A DNA stretch of 64,000 bases from Paenibacillus sp. FSL R7-0337 (GCF_037969875.1 NZ_CP150218.1:868001-932000); one strand, 5' to 3'; counted from the stretch's first letter, positions 55,118 through 63,199 are shown. Notes: generated by a model not told the origin, from the letters alone. Numbers and translations: made by a program.

Positions 55118-55150
55118 AAGCCAATATCCACATAAATAGGATACTGGCTT
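55118..55150 (-). terminator. Terminator of the HAD gene
   Basis: Twelve-nt arms (55118-55129, 55139-55150) with one G-U pair; six T follow on minus, 14 nt past the stop. Confidence 0.8.
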
Positions 55151-55163
55151 CATGGAATTCAAT

Positions 55164-55949
55164 TTACAGGGAGTCTACCAGCGGCAGAAGCTCGGAGAGA
55201 TGGCTGATCTGATAATCCGGCGTAATCTCCGGGTCCGAAGCTTTCCTATTCCGGTTGATCCAGACTGTGGTCAGTCCGGCGGATAAGCCGCCTAGAATAT
55301 CTGTCGTAAGCTTATCACCAACCATTATACCTTGCTCTGGAGCAATATCCAGCAGTCCGAGCGCATGCTCGAAGATTCCCTTGTCCGGCTTGCCTTTGCC
55401 GAAGCTTCCCGAAATCACAATATGGTCAAAATACGGGGTAAGCTCCGGTACACCATCCAGCTTCTCCTGCTGAAGTGCCGGGCAGCCGTTCGTCAGCAGC
55501 AGCAGCTTCACCTTGCCGCGCAGCTCGTCCAGCACCTGAAGCGTCTCTTCATAGATATAGGGACGGCTGCGGCGCTCAGCGGCGAACTTATCGGCCAGTT
55601 GTGCAGCCAGCGCTTCATCCTCTACTCCGAGTGAGGCGAGGCCGCGGCGCCAGGATTCCTTACGGTAGACGGGGGCAAGCTGCTCCAGTTGACGGAACTC
55701 CGGCTGTTCACCGGCAGTGAAGTTCGCCCATAGCGCTTCAAACGGGTTAATACCGATCAGCTTGGTGAACGGATATGTCTCATAGGATTCATAGAGGGCA
55801 CGGGCTTCTCTGCGTACAGCAGCTTCCAGCTCCTGTGGATCAACGGAATCTCCAGCAGCCTCACAAGCATAGCGGAAGGCTTCTTCCACGCTGCGGTCAT
55901 CCCACAGCAGGGTATCGTCAAGGTCAAATAGTACGGCGGTAATCGGCAT
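55164..55949 (-). CDS. HAD-superfamily hydrolase (YjjG-like)
   Basis: About 261 residues. Motif I AVLFDLDDTLLWDD, motif II LLLTNGCPALQQEKL, motif III Lys in FGKGKPDKGIFEHAL and motif IV MVGDKLTTDILGGLSAG, with a C1 helical cap between I and II. This is the YjjG/haloacid-dehalogenase-like group that hydrolyses nucleoside monophosphates or phosphosugars; the substrate is not assignable. The ATG at 55949 has GGGAG just upstream; a GTG at 55961 overlaps an upstream ribosome site and is less likely. Confidence 0.88.
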   Translation of the reverse strand: MPITAVLFDLDDTLLWDDRSVEEAFRYACEAAGDSVDPQELEAAVRREARALYESYETYPFTKLIGINPFEALWANFTAGEQPEFRQLEQLAPVYRKESWRRGLASLGVEDEALAAQLADKFAAERRSRPYIYEETLQVLDELRGKVKLLLLTNGCPALQQEKLDGVPELTPYFDHIVISGSFGKGKPDKGIFEHALGLLDIAPEQGIMVGDKLTTDILGGLSAGLTTVWINRNRKASDPEITPDYQISHLSELLPLVDSL

Positions 55950-55984
55950 TTCTTCTCCCACTCCCTATATGCTGGTCTGTCTTC

Positions 55985-56512
55985 CTATTCGTGCACTAGT
56001 TCAATATTGTTGTTCTTCGCGAACTGTTCCAGACGTTCCCCCATCGCAGCGGTGTCATAACGGTTAATCAGCTTGGAGAAAATCCACTGCTTGCGCTTAC
56101 CCTTATACTTAATGGTTACTACACTGCGTGATAAAGTGATCTTCTCAATATCCGCCGCAGCGAGGAAGCGTTCGCGGTTGTATTTAATAGTAGAGATACG
56201 CGCACGCTCAACCTTAAGGAACGGACGGCGGAAGAACAGCAGCGCAGCAAGCAGGAAGTACAGCACCACACCCAGCCAGTTGGCCAGAATCCCGGTTCCT
56301 TTGGCCTCGTCAATTGAGCCTACCACCCAGAACATGATGCCAAGCAGCATCAGTACAACGGGGAATACAATATTCCGGCCTTTGAAAATATCAATGCTTT
56401 TCGCGGCAGTCTTAGTGCTGGAAGTGTAAATGGAATCCTTCCCCTGCTTCTTTCTTTGCTGGTTAATTTGCTTGGTATTGCGTTGAACCATTCTTTCCCA
56501 AGAACGGGCCAT
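55985..56512 (-). CDS. Two-span membrane protein of unknown function
   Basis: 175 residues. A basic, Gln/Lys-rich N-terminus (about 1-45) precedes two hydrophobic spans (about 47-67 and 75-95). The C-terminal ~80 residues are cytoplasmic-looking and basic (RARISTIKYNRERFLAAADI, VVTIKYKGKRKQWIFSK), reminiscent of a PH-like beta domain. I do not recognise the family. GGGGGAAC precedes the ATG. Same strand as the HAD gene (35 nt after this gene's stop); co-transcription is likely. Confidence 0.75.
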   Translation of the reverse strand: MARSWERMVQRNTKQINQQRKKQGKDSIYTSSTKTAAKSIDIFKGRNIVFPVVLMLLGIMFWVVGSIDEAKGTGILANWLGVVLYFLLAALLFFRRPFLKVERARISTIKYNRERFLAAADIEKITLSRSVVTIKYKGKRKQWIFSKLINRYDTAAMGERLEQFAKNNNIELVHE

Positions 56513-56559
56513 GTAAGTTCCCCCTAGTCATCCTGTATTATCTATGAAAAGGCAACAGG

Positions 56560-56769
56560 CTAATGCTTAAGTCCGTTATTGCCCTCTTCATGCTCCGGAT
56601 TGTCCACAATTTCGATAGTATCAAGCTGGGCCCGAAAGTTAGTGCGGATATTCCCCAGGTAAATCTCGCGGAGCTTGGCACGTTCAGCCAGTTCCTCTTC
56701 ATTCAGGCCGCCGTTCTTAGCTTTGCGTGCCAATTCATTGATGCGTGCGACCAATTCGTCAATATTCAA
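56560..56769 (-). CDS. ynzC: DUF896/YnzC-family protein
   Basis: 69 residues, matching YnzC: MNIDELVARINELARKAK, LNEEELAERAKLREIYLG, NFRAQLDTIEIVD. It is a small helical hairpin protein of unknown role. In Bacillus subtilis ynzC follows yneA and yneB in the LexA-controlled operon beside lexA; here it follows the yneA-like gene by about 110 nt, with no yneB between. The start is TTG at 56769 with GGGAGGG seven nt upstream. Co-regulation with yneA is likely but not shown. Confidence 0.9.
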   Translation of the reverse strand: MNIDELVARINELARKAKNGGLNEEELAERAKLREIYLGNIRTNFRAQLDTIEIVDNPEHEEGNNGLKH

Positions 56770-56878
56770 TACGTTTCCCTCCCTCTAAATTCATTTTAAC
56801 TTTGCCATGAGAAAAAGAGCTTGTCAAGGTCTACCCCCTGAAAGCTCTCCGAGTCGATCATTAGTCTGACACAATCCT

Positions 56879-57295
56879 TCAGTATAAAGGTAAAATCAGA
56901 ATATCTCCGGCCTTAATGACACTGTTCTCCAAATGATTCGTCTTCATTATTCCTTCTATATATACGGCTGTCCTCATGTCCTCAGGCTTGTTACTTAACG
57001 CAATGCTCCATAAGGTATCACCGCGTTCGACTACGATCCGCTTATCCGGCTTCAGTGAAGAGACCGAACCGGCAAAAACATTCCCCACCACAGTGAATCC
57101 CGAAATAACAAGCATCAGCACCAAAACCATCTTCATCAGGCTGACCTGACGGAATTGTGATGATAGCGCAGTGAGACTATGAAGAATCGCATCCTTGACC
57201 TTGGTTACATTACTATGAGCAGTTGGATTACCGGGAGCGGACACCTTGATATCCTCATTATTGTAGATGCTGTTGTATGTACTATACTTTAACAT
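56879..57295 (-). CDS. yneA: YneA-like SOS cell-division suppressor with LysM domain
   Basis: 138 residues. An N-terminal cytoplasmic region (~1-50), one transmembrane span (MKMVLVLMLVISGFTVVG) and a C-terminal LysM domain (IVVERGDTLWSIALSNKP ... VIKAGDILILPLY) facing the wall, the architecture of Bacillus YneA, which blocks septation during the SOS response. The N-terminal tail is longer than in B. subtilis YneA. The ATG at 57295, nine nt after GGAGG, is the best of three. It is divergent from lexA with SOS boxes in its promoter and leader, so LexA repression is strongly indicated. Confidence 0.88.
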   Translation of the reverse strand: MLKYSTYNSIYNNEDIKVSAPGNPTAHSNVTKVKDAILHSLTALSSQFRQVSLMKMVLVLMLVISGFTVVGNVFAGSVSSLKPDKRIVVERGDTLWSIALSNKPEDMRTAVYIEGIMKTNHLENSVIKAGDILILPLY

Positions 57296-57308
57296 GATCA
57301 TCATCCTC

Positions 57309-57364
57309 CAAACACATGTTCTTGCTTTCGAAAATAATATAACACGAACATGTGTTTCGATCAA
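57309..57364 (-). promoter_or_regulatory. yneA promoter with two LexA (SOS) boxes
   Basis: On minus, -35 TTGATC (57364-57359), 17-nt spacer, -10 TATATT (57341-57336). A box CGAACATGTGTTTC (57345-57358, plus strand) fills the spacer and matches the Gram-positive consensus CGAACRNRYGTTYC. A second, AGAACATGTGTTTG on minus (57322-57309), has one mismatch and lies in the leader. Confidence 0.85.
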
Positions 57365-57431
57365 TAGTTTTTTCGGAACGCCTGTTCTCTTTATTTGCGT
57401 TCTCTTTTTTTCCTCATTTTAGAACTTATGT

Positions 57432-57460
57432 TTGTACGAACGGAAGTTCTATGTTATAAT
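57432..57460 (+). promoter_or_regulatory. lexA promoter with SOS box
   Basis: -35 TTGTAC (57432-57437), 17-nt spacer, -10 TATAAT (57455-57460). CGAACGGAAGTTCT (57437-57450) overlaps both, an imperfect SOS box. Weaker relatives lie at 57375-57388 and 57421-57434. Indicates LexA autorepression. Confidence 0.8.
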
Positions 57461-57492
57461 TTTCCCAAACATAGTATATGGGGTTGATACCG

Positions 57493-58119
57493 ATGTCAAA
57501 GATTTCTAGTCGTCAGCTGGCGATCCTGGAATTTATACGTAATGAAGTCCGCAGCAAGGGTTATCCTCCGTCCGTCCGCGAGATTGGCGAGGCTGTCGGC
57601 CTGGCCTCCAGCTCTACCGTGCATGGTCACTTGGACCGGCTTGAGAAGAAGGGCCTGATCCGCCGTGACCCTACGAAGCCGCGTGCGATTGAATTGCTCG
57701 GCCAGGAAGATTCAGAGAATGTGCATCAATTCGTCCAGACCGTTACCCGCATCCCGGTAGTGGGTAAGGTTACAGCTGGTGTTCCTATTACAGCTACAGA
57801 GAATATTGAGGATTACTTCCCGTTACCTGCTCATTATGTAGGCGATAACAAGGTATTTATGCTATCTGTCCTTGGTGACAGTATGGTGGATGCCGGAATT
57901 ATGAACGGGGATTATGTCATCGTACGCCAGCAGCAGACTGCCGACAATGGCGATATTGTTGTAGCGATGACCGAAGAAGATGAAGCAACTGTCAAGACCT
58001 TCTACAAGGAACGGGATCATATCAGGCTGCAGCCGGAGAATCCGGCATACGAGCCTCTCCGCCTTAACCGGGTTACGATTTTGGGACGGGTCATCGGATT
58101 ATTCCGCGATATCCACTAA
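57493..58119 (+). CDS. lexA: LexA repressor
   Basis: SOS repressor, 208 residues from the ATG at 57493 (an ATG at 57478 has no ribosome site). N-terminal winged helix with [26 protein letters not shown] (residues ~30-55, quoted in pieces: [22 protein letters not shown]). The autocleavage site is Ala95-Gly96 in VTAGVP; the catalytic dyad is Ser130 in LGDSMVDAG and Lys168 in ATVKTFYKE. All elements for RecA-stimulated cleavage are intact. Divergent from yneA, with SOS boxes in its own promoter and a terminator 19 nt after the stop. Confidence 0.96.
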   Translation: MSKISSRQLAILEFIRNEVRSKGYPPSVREIGEAVGLASSSTVHGHLDRLEKKGLIRRDPTKPRAIELLGQEDSENVHQFVQTVTRIPVVGKVTAGVPITATENIEDYFPLPAHYVGDNKVFMLSVLGDSMVDAGIMNGDYVIVRQQQTADNGDIVVAMTEEDEATVKTFYKERDHIRLQPENPAYEPLRLNRVTILGRVIGLFRDIH

Positions 58120-58137
58120 TCTACTCCCCGCTTAAGA

Positions 58138-58173
58138 ACAGGCTGCTCCGCACCATGCGAAGCAGCCTGTTTT
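58138..58173 (+). terminator. Terminator of lexA
   Basis: Arms acaggctgct (58138-58147) and agcagcctgt (58161-58170) pair perfectly with further pairing inside, then TTT. Confidence 0.8.
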
Positions 58174-58191
58174 CTGTTCATTTCACTTCTT

Positions 58192-58252
58192 AAAGTGGCC
58201 AAAAAACCGAATGCAAACATTTGTTCGCATTAAGCTTTTTGGCCACTTTTTC
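58192..58252 (+). terminator. Second hairpin after lexA with SOS-like sequence in its loop
   Basis: Perfect 14-bp stem (58192-58205, 58236-58249) with an AT-rich end and T-run. The 30-nt loop contains another inverted repeat, AATGC...GCATT, around CAAACATTTGTTCG (58214-58227), two mismatches from an SOS box. Confidence 0.65.
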
Positions 58253-58307
58253 TGAGAACCGCTGCATAGCTCCGCACATATCCTGTTACAAAGGAGTGCT
58301 GATCTGT

Positions 58308-58646
58308 ATGCCCAATTACCGAATTATCGTCGATCTGTCACAGCGCATGCTGTACCTGCTGGATAATGACGTCGTCACCAGAGGCTTCCCTGTCGGCATC
58401 GGCAAAATGTTAACCGTCTCGCCTGTTGGCGAATACACCATCATTAACAAGCAGCCCAATCCAGGTGGCCCGTTCGGAGCCTTCTGGATGGGTCTATCCA
58501 AGCCGCATTATGGTATCCATGGAACCAATAACCCTGCCTCCATCGGCCACATGGTCTCCCATGGCTGTATCCGCATGTATAACGCAGATGTTCTCACCCT
58601 TGCTGCCCTCGTTCCTATAGGTACCCGTGTCACCATCAGGGAATAG
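58308..58646 (+). CDS. Minimal YkuD-type L,D-transpeptidase
   Basis: 112 residues comprising only the catalytic YkuD domain: [39 protein letters not shown], and the active-site motif [11 protein letters not shown] with the nucleophile Cys and its His. Family enzymes make 3-3 cross-links or attach proteins to peptidoglycan. The start at 58308 has AAGGAG 11 nt upstream. Neither this start nor the in-frame extension to 58221 gives a convincing signal peptide, and no LysM domain is present, so how it reaches the wall is unclear. Follows lexA after two hairpins. Confidence 0.85.
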   Translation: MPNYRIIVDLSQRMLYLLDNDVVTRGFPVGIGKMLTVSPVGEYTIINKQPNPGGPFGAFWMGLSKPHYGIHGTNNPASIGHMVSHGCIRMYNADVLTLAALVPIGTRVTIRE

Positions 58647-58658
58647 GAACGTCACAAA

Positions 58659-58692
58659 AACCCTTGAGACGCCAGATTGCGCCCCAAGGGTT
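58659..58692. terminator. Bidirectional terminator between YkuD gene and small basic gene
   Basis: Arms aacccttg (58659-58666) and caagggtt (58685-58692) with extra inner pairing; five T/A on the minus exit. Convergent stops lie at 58646 and 58726. Confidence 0.7.
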
Positions 58693-58725
58693 CCTGTAAT
58701 TCATATGAATTAGAGCGGATACAGA

Positions 58726-58944
58726 CTACAGTGCACTTCTCAACAGACGGATAGCCACCGTATTCAAACGGATAGCCTCGCGGATGGATTCTCTGGCTGC
58801 CAGCAGCTTTCTTCTGGCCCGCGAACCTCTAGGCACTCTGCGTAGATTCTCATTGATTTCTTCCAGTCTCTCCAGCAGGATAGCCCGCTGTGTCAGCAGG
58901 ACATTAATGGCTCTGCGAATCCGGTTACGTTCTCTTTGGCTCAT
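58726..58944 (-). CDS. Small Arg-rich helical protein, unknown
   Basis: 72 residues, strongly basic: MSQRERNRIRRAINVLLTQ, LERLEEINENLRRVPRGS, RARRKLLAARESIREAIRL. Predicted two long amphipathic helices joined by a PRGS turn; possibly nucleic-acid binding, but I recognise no family. ATG at 58944 follows AGAGGTG five nt upstream and is preferred to 58998. Confidence 0.65.
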   Translation of the reverse strand: MSQRERNRIRRAINVLLTQRAILLERLEEINENLRRVPRGSRARRKLLAARESIREAIRLNTVAIRLLRSAL

Positions 58945-59054
58945 CTTTACACCTCTTTTACACTTGGATAGTATAAGAGATGCCAAGAATTGCTCCAAAG
59001 CTTGTGTGATTCGGCAGTAATGTTAGAGCTGCAGGCAACGGGCAGGTAATCTGC

Positions 59055-59276
59055 TTACTTTTTGTTCAACCTGACCCGGAATTCAAATTCATCGCGTCTA
59101 TAAGTCATTCCGGCCAGCACTATGTACTCCGGTGTCCATTTCTGTACAGGTCCGGCATAATCAGCAATCACATGCGGTTTGCCATCAACCAGCTGAACGA
59201 CGTAGACCTGTACCTGTGCCAGTGCGGCAGCGAATAGATCAGCATCACTGGACAGTACTTTATAAGCCGTATTCAA
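59055..59276 (-). CDS. Small soluble protein, unknown
   Basis: 73 residues from a TTG at 59276, which has AAGGAGG seven nt upstream; an in-frame ATG at 59321 lacks a site. Sequence features: NTAYKVLSSDADLFAAALAQ, VYVVQLVDGKPHVIADYAGP, YRRDEFEFRVRLNKK, suggesting a small alpha/beta protein. No signal peptide, Cys or His clusters. I do not recognise a family. Confidence 0.65.
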   Translation of the reverse strand: MNTAYKVLSSDADLFAAALAQVQVYVVQLVDGKPHVIADYAGPVQKWTPEYIVLAGMTYRRDEFEFRVRLNKK

Positions 59277-59368
59277 CTTCGTTCCTCCTTGTTCCACAAC
59301 CATGATAAAAGATTCCGACAACCATCTATTTAATTATACCGGGTCATGGAACAATATGTAAACCATAT

Positions 59369-59728
59369 TTACAGCTTGATAAAAAGGATTTTAAACAATC
59401 CAATATACTTCTTAGTAGCCCCGCCATCCCTGGTAAAAAAATTGGTATTTTTAAGGTCTGGTACGCTAAATACTGAGAACAAAATGTAATTATCCCGCTC
59501 GGTCAAAGACTCAATTACAGGCTGGGCCACCAGCTTGCTAATTCCGTCGCCTATTTCCTGATCTAGCGTATTCTCAAGATTCTTCACAGAATATTCACTG
59601 AACGCTTCCTTCCCCGGATTCGTAACAGCCATCACAATCAGAACAAGAATAAGGACCAGTAATGATTTACCGCCCGATCTCCTACGGACTCTGCGTGCAG
59701 GACTTGGGATATCATAACGCGAATGCAT
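59369..59728 (-). CDS. DUF4359-like membrane-anchored protein
   Basis: 119 residues. Basic N-terminus (RRVRRRSGGK), one membrane span (LLVLILVLIVMAVTNP), then VTNPGKEAFSEYSVKNLENT and a domain ending with NYILFSVFSVPDL, resembling DUF4359 proteins, which are of unknown function. ATG at 59728 has GAGGGGG nine nt upstream; 59743 is an earlier in-frame ATG. It follows the 91-residue exported protein gene by about 15 nt and is probably co-transcribed. Confidence 0.72.
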   Translation of the reverse strand: MHSRYDIPSPARRVRRRSGGKSLLVLILVLIVMAVTNPGKEAFSEYSVKNLENTLDQEIGDGISKLVAQPVIESLTERDNYILFSVFSVPDLKNTNFFTRDGGATKKYIGLFKILFIKL

Positions 59729-59743
59729 TCTTTTCCCCCTCAA

Positions 59744-60019
59744 CTACAGAATATACAGTATCTCTTGCAACAAGAACCCCAGCGGATTCACAATCATCCG
59801 GTACACGAACAGCATCCCGCCTGCAATTCCACTGCCCCCGACATCAACGCTACTCCAATCCCATACCGGCAGAGGCGGCACATCCAGCCCATATTGCTCC
59901 ATAAGCCTCTCTTGGGTCTCCGCTGGCACAGCCGCTCCTTCCGCTCCAGCCACCACCGGACCTATCAACGCCAGGACAAGCAATAGCGAAAGCATAATCT
60001 TATATGTATTCTTCATCAT
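59744..60019 (-). CDS. Small exported or membrane protein, unknown
   Basis: 91 residues. An N-terminal signal-like segment (IMLSLLLVLALIGPVVAGA) with an Ala-x-Ala-type end, a Pro/Trp-rich middle (DVPPLPVWDWSSVDVG) and a hydrophobic C-terminus (FVYRMIVNPLGFLLQ). Two consecutive ATG codons (60019, 60016) after GGGAG. No family recognised. Lies just upstream of the DUF4359-like gene. Confidence 0.65.
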   Translation of the reverse strand: MMKNTYKIMLSLLLVLALIGPVVAGAEGAAVPAETQERLMEQYGLDVPPLPVWDWSSVDVGGSGIAGGMLFVYRMIVNPLGFLLQEILYIL

Positions 60020-60211
60020 CCACTCCCATGTCTGCCACTAGAATTCTCTTCTGGTTAAGTATATAGGAGATGGAATAGTATGTAAAATGAAGTGGATTGA
60101 TCTGGAATTGTAATTCCTTTATATTATGATGTAAAGGCTTTGCTTAGTCTTCATTCCCAGTCTCTCCTCCACACTTTAATATTGGGAGAGTTTTATTTAG
60201 GAGGTAAATGT

Positions 60212-60337
60212 ATGAATGGAAATAAAGTTATCCTCATTCTTCTGTCCATATCCATCCTCGGTATACTCCTTTACTTCGGATTAGCTTATGGATTGCTATG
60301 GTATGCCTTCCGGTCCTCGGTTTCCATTGAAGAATAA
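60212..60337 (+). CDS. Tiny single-span membrane peptide
   Basis: 41 residues: a short polar start (MNGNKV), one hydrophobic span (ILILLSISILGILLYFGLAY), then LLWYAFRSSVSIEE. AGGAGGTAA lies 8 nt before the ATG, good evidence that it is translated. In form it resembles the 36-residue peptide at 61168-61278 (both end the span with a Trp-Tyr-x-Phe-like pattern). Function unknown. Confidence 0.6.
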   Translation: MNGNKVILILLSISILGILLYFGLAYGLLWYAFRSSVSIEE

Positions 60338-60462
60338 TCTAAGAACTACACCATCTAACCAATATTATCATGTTAAGATTACTTATAATCAAAAAGCACC
60401 TCCAAAATATATATTTCATGAGATAAACTTATAGAATCGTGATATTATTTGGAGGTGTACTA

Positions 60463-61050
60463 ATGCTAAATGTAGATTATACAAACTATTATTGGCAAGA
60501 TGATGAAATTAGATTGCGTTCAATAGAGGCTGAGGATTGGGAAAATATATATTTATCTGCATTCGATACCCCTGCCCGTCGTTTTCTGGAATGTACTATT
60601 GAATTGCCGCCCACAAGCTCGGTTGCGAAGAAGTTCGTTGAAGAAAATGTTGAATTTACATCCACTAATGGCCGAATCATGTTTACTATTGAAAATATGA
60701 ACGGTGACACGGTAGGTGGTATTAATTTAAACAGTATTGACGAGAGGAATGGTACGTTCAGCATAGGTATTGTAATTGATCATCCCTATCGAGGGAAGGG
60801 TTACGGTACCAGGGCAGTGCACATGCTCTTAAAATATGCATTTTTCGAGCGCAGACTTAATAAATTTAATGATTATGTTCTGGAGGGAAATGAAGCATCG
60901 GCTGCTATGCTTAGAAAAGTAGGATGCGTTCAAGAAGGAGTCCGACGTCAAATCTTCTATATCAATGGTAAATATCATGATTCTATGGTGTTTGGTTTAA
61001 CAAAGAATGAATATAGGGATCTTCATCATAAGGATCATCACAATAAATAA
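60463..61050 (+). CDS. GNAT-family N-acetyltransferase (RimJ/RimL type)
   Basis: 195 residues. Typical GNAT elements: RLRSIEAEDWENIYLSAFD, GGINLNSIDERNGTFSIGI, acetyl-CoA pyrophosphate loop HPYRGKGYGTRAVHMLLKYA and YVLEGNEASAAMLRKVGCVQ with EGVRRQIFYINGKYHDSMVF, as in RimJ/RimL-like and amine acetyltransferases. Substrate unknown. GGAGGTG lies 6 nt before the ATG at 60463. The gene is clearly more AT-rich than most of the window, a sign of possible acquisition, and ends before a terminator at 61087-61142. Confidence 0.88.
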   Translation: MLNVDYTNYYWQDDEIRLRSIEAEDWENIYLSAFDTPARRFLECTIELPPTSSVAKKFVEENVEFTSTNGRIMFTIENMNGDTVGGINLNSIDERNGTFSIGIVIDHPYRGKGYGTRAVHMLLKYAFFERRLNKFNDYVLEGNEASAAMLRKVGCVQEGVRRQIFYINGKYHDSMVFGLTKNEYRDLHHKDHHNK

Positions 61051-61086
61051 TCATGCATTAACCTAATCAGAGACGTTCAGTTCAAT

Positions 61087-61142
61087 AAACCAACAGCAGT
61101 CCGGGATTTATTTCTCGGTAAAAGAAAGCTGTTGGTTTTTAT
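61087..61142 (+). terminator. Terminator of the acetyltransferase gene
   Basis: Perfect 11-bp stem (61087-61097, 61128-61138) closing a 30-nt loop, then a T-run to 61142. Confidence 0.8.
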
Positions 61143-61167
61143 ATTAGAGTTTGTTGAGGTGAGCATT

Positions 61168-61278
61168 GTGAAGAAATATAACAGATCTGAAAAAGTCATT
61201 ATTGGTGTGCTCCTTGGTATGACTGCTGTGCTAGCTATAGGAAGCCTACTTTTTTGGTATGTCTTTACCACAATCTAA
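61168..61278 (+). CDS. Tiny single-span membrane peptide (36 residues)
   Basis: GTG start at 61168 with GAGGTGA five nt upstream; the peptide runs MKKYNRSEKV, then a hydrophobic span (IIGVLLGMTAVLAIGSLLFW) and YVFTTI before the TAA at 61276-61278. A charged N-terminus and single span match the 41-residue peptide at 60212-60337. Too short for usual gene calls. Function unknown. Confidence 0.5.
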   Translation: MKKYNRSEKVIIGVLLGMTAVLAIGSLLFWYVFTTI

Positions 61279-61356
61279 CTAACCCTTCGCGGCCGACACG
61301 CAAGAGCACTTATCCACGTTCAGATATAAACCATACTCTCTAAAAAAACAAAAAAA

Positions 61357-61385
61357 AGCCCCCGGCGCGTATAGCGCCAAGGGCT
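61357..61385 (-). terminator. Terminator of glnRA
   Basis: Arms 61357-61368 and 61374-61385 with a two-base internal mismatch, followed on minus by a long T-run, 9 nt past the glnA stop. Confidence 0.85.
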
Positions 61386-61393
61386 GCTGTATC

Positions 61394-62722
61394 CTAGTAA
61401 AGCGTCATGTACTGATCTCTTTCCCACTCGTGGACCTGGGTACGGTAGATATCCCATTCGATTTCCTTCAGCTCGTAGAAGTGGGCCAGGGCATGTTCGC
61501 CGAGGGCTTCTGTGATCACGTGGCTGCGGATCATTTCGTTCAGAGCTTCCTTCAGATCGGATGGCAGGCTTGGAATGCCTTCTTCAATCCGCTCTTCTTC
61601 GGACATGACATAGATGTTACGGTCAATTGGAGCCGGAAGATCCAGCTTACGCTTGATTCCATCAAGACCTGCCTTCAACATTACAGCCAGTGCAAGGTAC
61701 GGGTTAGCCGCCGGGTCCGGATTACGAACCTCAACGCGTGTGCTAAGCCCTCTCGAAGCCGGAATACGGATCATCGGGCTGCGATTGCTTGCAGACCATG
61801 CAACGTAGCAAGGTGCTTCATAACCAGGAACCAGACGTTTGTAGGAGTTGACCGTCGGGTTAGTGATTGCAGCAAATGCACGTGCGTGCTTCAGAATCCC
61901 TGCCATGTAATAACGGGCTGTCTTGCTTAGACCCAGCTTATCGCTCTCATCGTAGAACATATTCTCGCTGCCATTGAACAGGGATTGGTGGGCGTGCATC
62001 CCCGATCCGTTCATACCGAACAAAGGCTTAGGCATAAAGGTTGCATGCAGGCCGTGATGACGGGCTATCGTCTTCACGACAAGCTTGAAGGTCTGAATCT
62101 GATCCGCTGCCTTGATGGCATCGGCGTATTTGAAGTCAATCTCATGCTGGCCGGAAGCCACTTCATGGTGGGAAGCCTCAACCTCAAAACCCATTTCCTC
62201 CAGTGTCAATACGATCTCACGACGGCAGTTCTCCCCAAGATCCATCGGCGCCAAATCGAAATATCCACCCTGGTCATTCAGCTCAGTGGTCGGATTGCCC
62301 TTCTCATCAGTTCTAAACAGGAAGAATTCCGGCTCAGGTCCAACGTTCATAGCAGTGAAGCCCATTTCTTCCGCTTCCTGCAGACAACGTTTGAGGATAC
62401 CGCGCGGATCTCCGGCAAACGGTGTTCCGTCCGGCATGTACACATCACAAATCAAACGTGCCACACGGCTGTCTGTCACCCAAGGGAAGATTACCCAAGT
62501 GCTCAGGTCCGGATACAGATACATGTCGGATTCTTCAATCCGCACATAACCTTCGATGGAAGAACCATCGAACATCATTTTATTGTCGAGTGCTTTTTCA
62601 AGCTGGCTTACTGGAATCTCTACATTTTTGATCGTTCCCAGCAAATCGGTGAATTGCAGGCGAATAAACCGGACGTTCTCGTCCTTGGAAATGCGCAGAA
62701 TATCCTCTTTAGTAAAGCTCAC
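61394..62722 (-). CDS. glnA: Glutamine synthetase, type I-alpha
   Basis: Makes glutamine from glutamate and ammonia; 442 residues, the length of Gram-positive GSI-alpha enzymes that lack the adenylylation insert. Motifs: [58 protein letters not shown], and the nucleotide-binding [10 protein letters not shown]. The feedback-sensitive loop Glu region ([12 protein letters not shown]) is recognisable. The start is GTG at 62722 with GGGAGAGGG upstream, 29 nt after glnR. In Bacillus, GlnA also signals nitrogen state to GlnR by protein contact. Confidence 0.97.
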   Translation of the reverse strand: MSFTKEDILRISKDENVRFIRLQFTDLLGTIKNVEIPVSQLEKALDNKMMFDGSSIEGYVRIEESDMYLYPDLSTWVIFPWVTDSRVARLICDVYMPDGTPFAGDPRGILKRCLQEAEEMGFTAMNVGPEPEFFLFRTDEKGNPTTELNDQGGYFDLAPMDLGENCRREIVLTLEEMGFEVEASHHEVASGQHEIDFKYADAIKAADQIQTFKLVVKTIARHHGLHATFMPKPLFGMNGSGMHAHQSLFNGSENMFYDESDKLGLSKTARYYMAGILKHARAFAAITNPTVNSYKRLVPGYEAPCYVAWSASNRSPMIRIPASRGLSTRVEVRNPDPAANPYLALAVMLKAGLDGIKRKLDLPAPIDRNIYVMSEEERIEEGIPSLPSDLKEALNEMIRSHVITEALGEHALAHFYELKEIEWDIYRTQVHEWERDQYMTLY

Positions 62723-62751
62723 GTTACCCTCTCCCTTTCAACTGCTCTATA

Positions 62752-63162
62752 TTATTTATTAAAAAACCGGGATAGCTCACCTTGGATTAGAGACACTTGT
62801 CCCGGTCTTTTACCGGAAACCAGCTCCTGCTTCAGCAGACGGTGAAGCTGCGAATCAGACAACTCTCTACGTCTCACCTCTGTATCAGGGGTAATAACCG
62901 TAGCTTCTTCAGATTCCTTCGAGACAGGGTTCATCACCTGCTTGATGCCGGCAATATTAACACCCTTCTCAATCAACGCCTTAATCTCAAGCAGACGTTC
63001 CACATCATTAAAGGAGAACAAACGCTGGTTGCCGGAGGTACGCGCAGGTACGATCAGGCTGTGCTGCTCATAATAACGAATTTGTCTGGCGGATAGATCA
63101 GTTAACTTCATTACGATTCCAATAGGAAATAATGCCATATTTCTGCGGATTTCATCACCCAT
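62752..63162 (-). CDS. glnR: MerR-family repressor GlnR
   Basis: Nitrogen-regulated repressor, 136 residues. N-terminal MerR helix-turn-helix with IGIVMKLTDLSARQIRYYEQ and the wing (LIVPARTSGNQRLFSFND), then a dimerisation helix (VERLLEIKALIEKGVNIAGI) and a C-terminal tail (LIQGELSRFFNK) of the kind that senses feedback-inhibited GlnA in Bacillus. First gene of glnRA, with a consensus promoter and a perfect GlnR/TnrA box upstream, indicating autorepression. Confidence 0.96.
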   Translation of the reverse strand: MGDEIRRNMALFPIGIVMKLTDLSARQIRYYEQHSLIVPARTSGNQRLFSFNDVERLLEIKALIEKGVNIAGIKQVMNPVSKESEEATVITPDTEVRRRELSDSQLHRLLKQELVSGKRPGQVSLIQGELSRFFNK

Positions 63163-63199
63163 GACTCATCCAACCTTCCAATGATCTTTTTCTCATCTC

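Noticed and set aside
59055..59321. ATG at 59321 as start of the small unknown gene
   Set aside because: No ribosome site there; a TTG at 59276 has AAGGAGG at ideal spacing.
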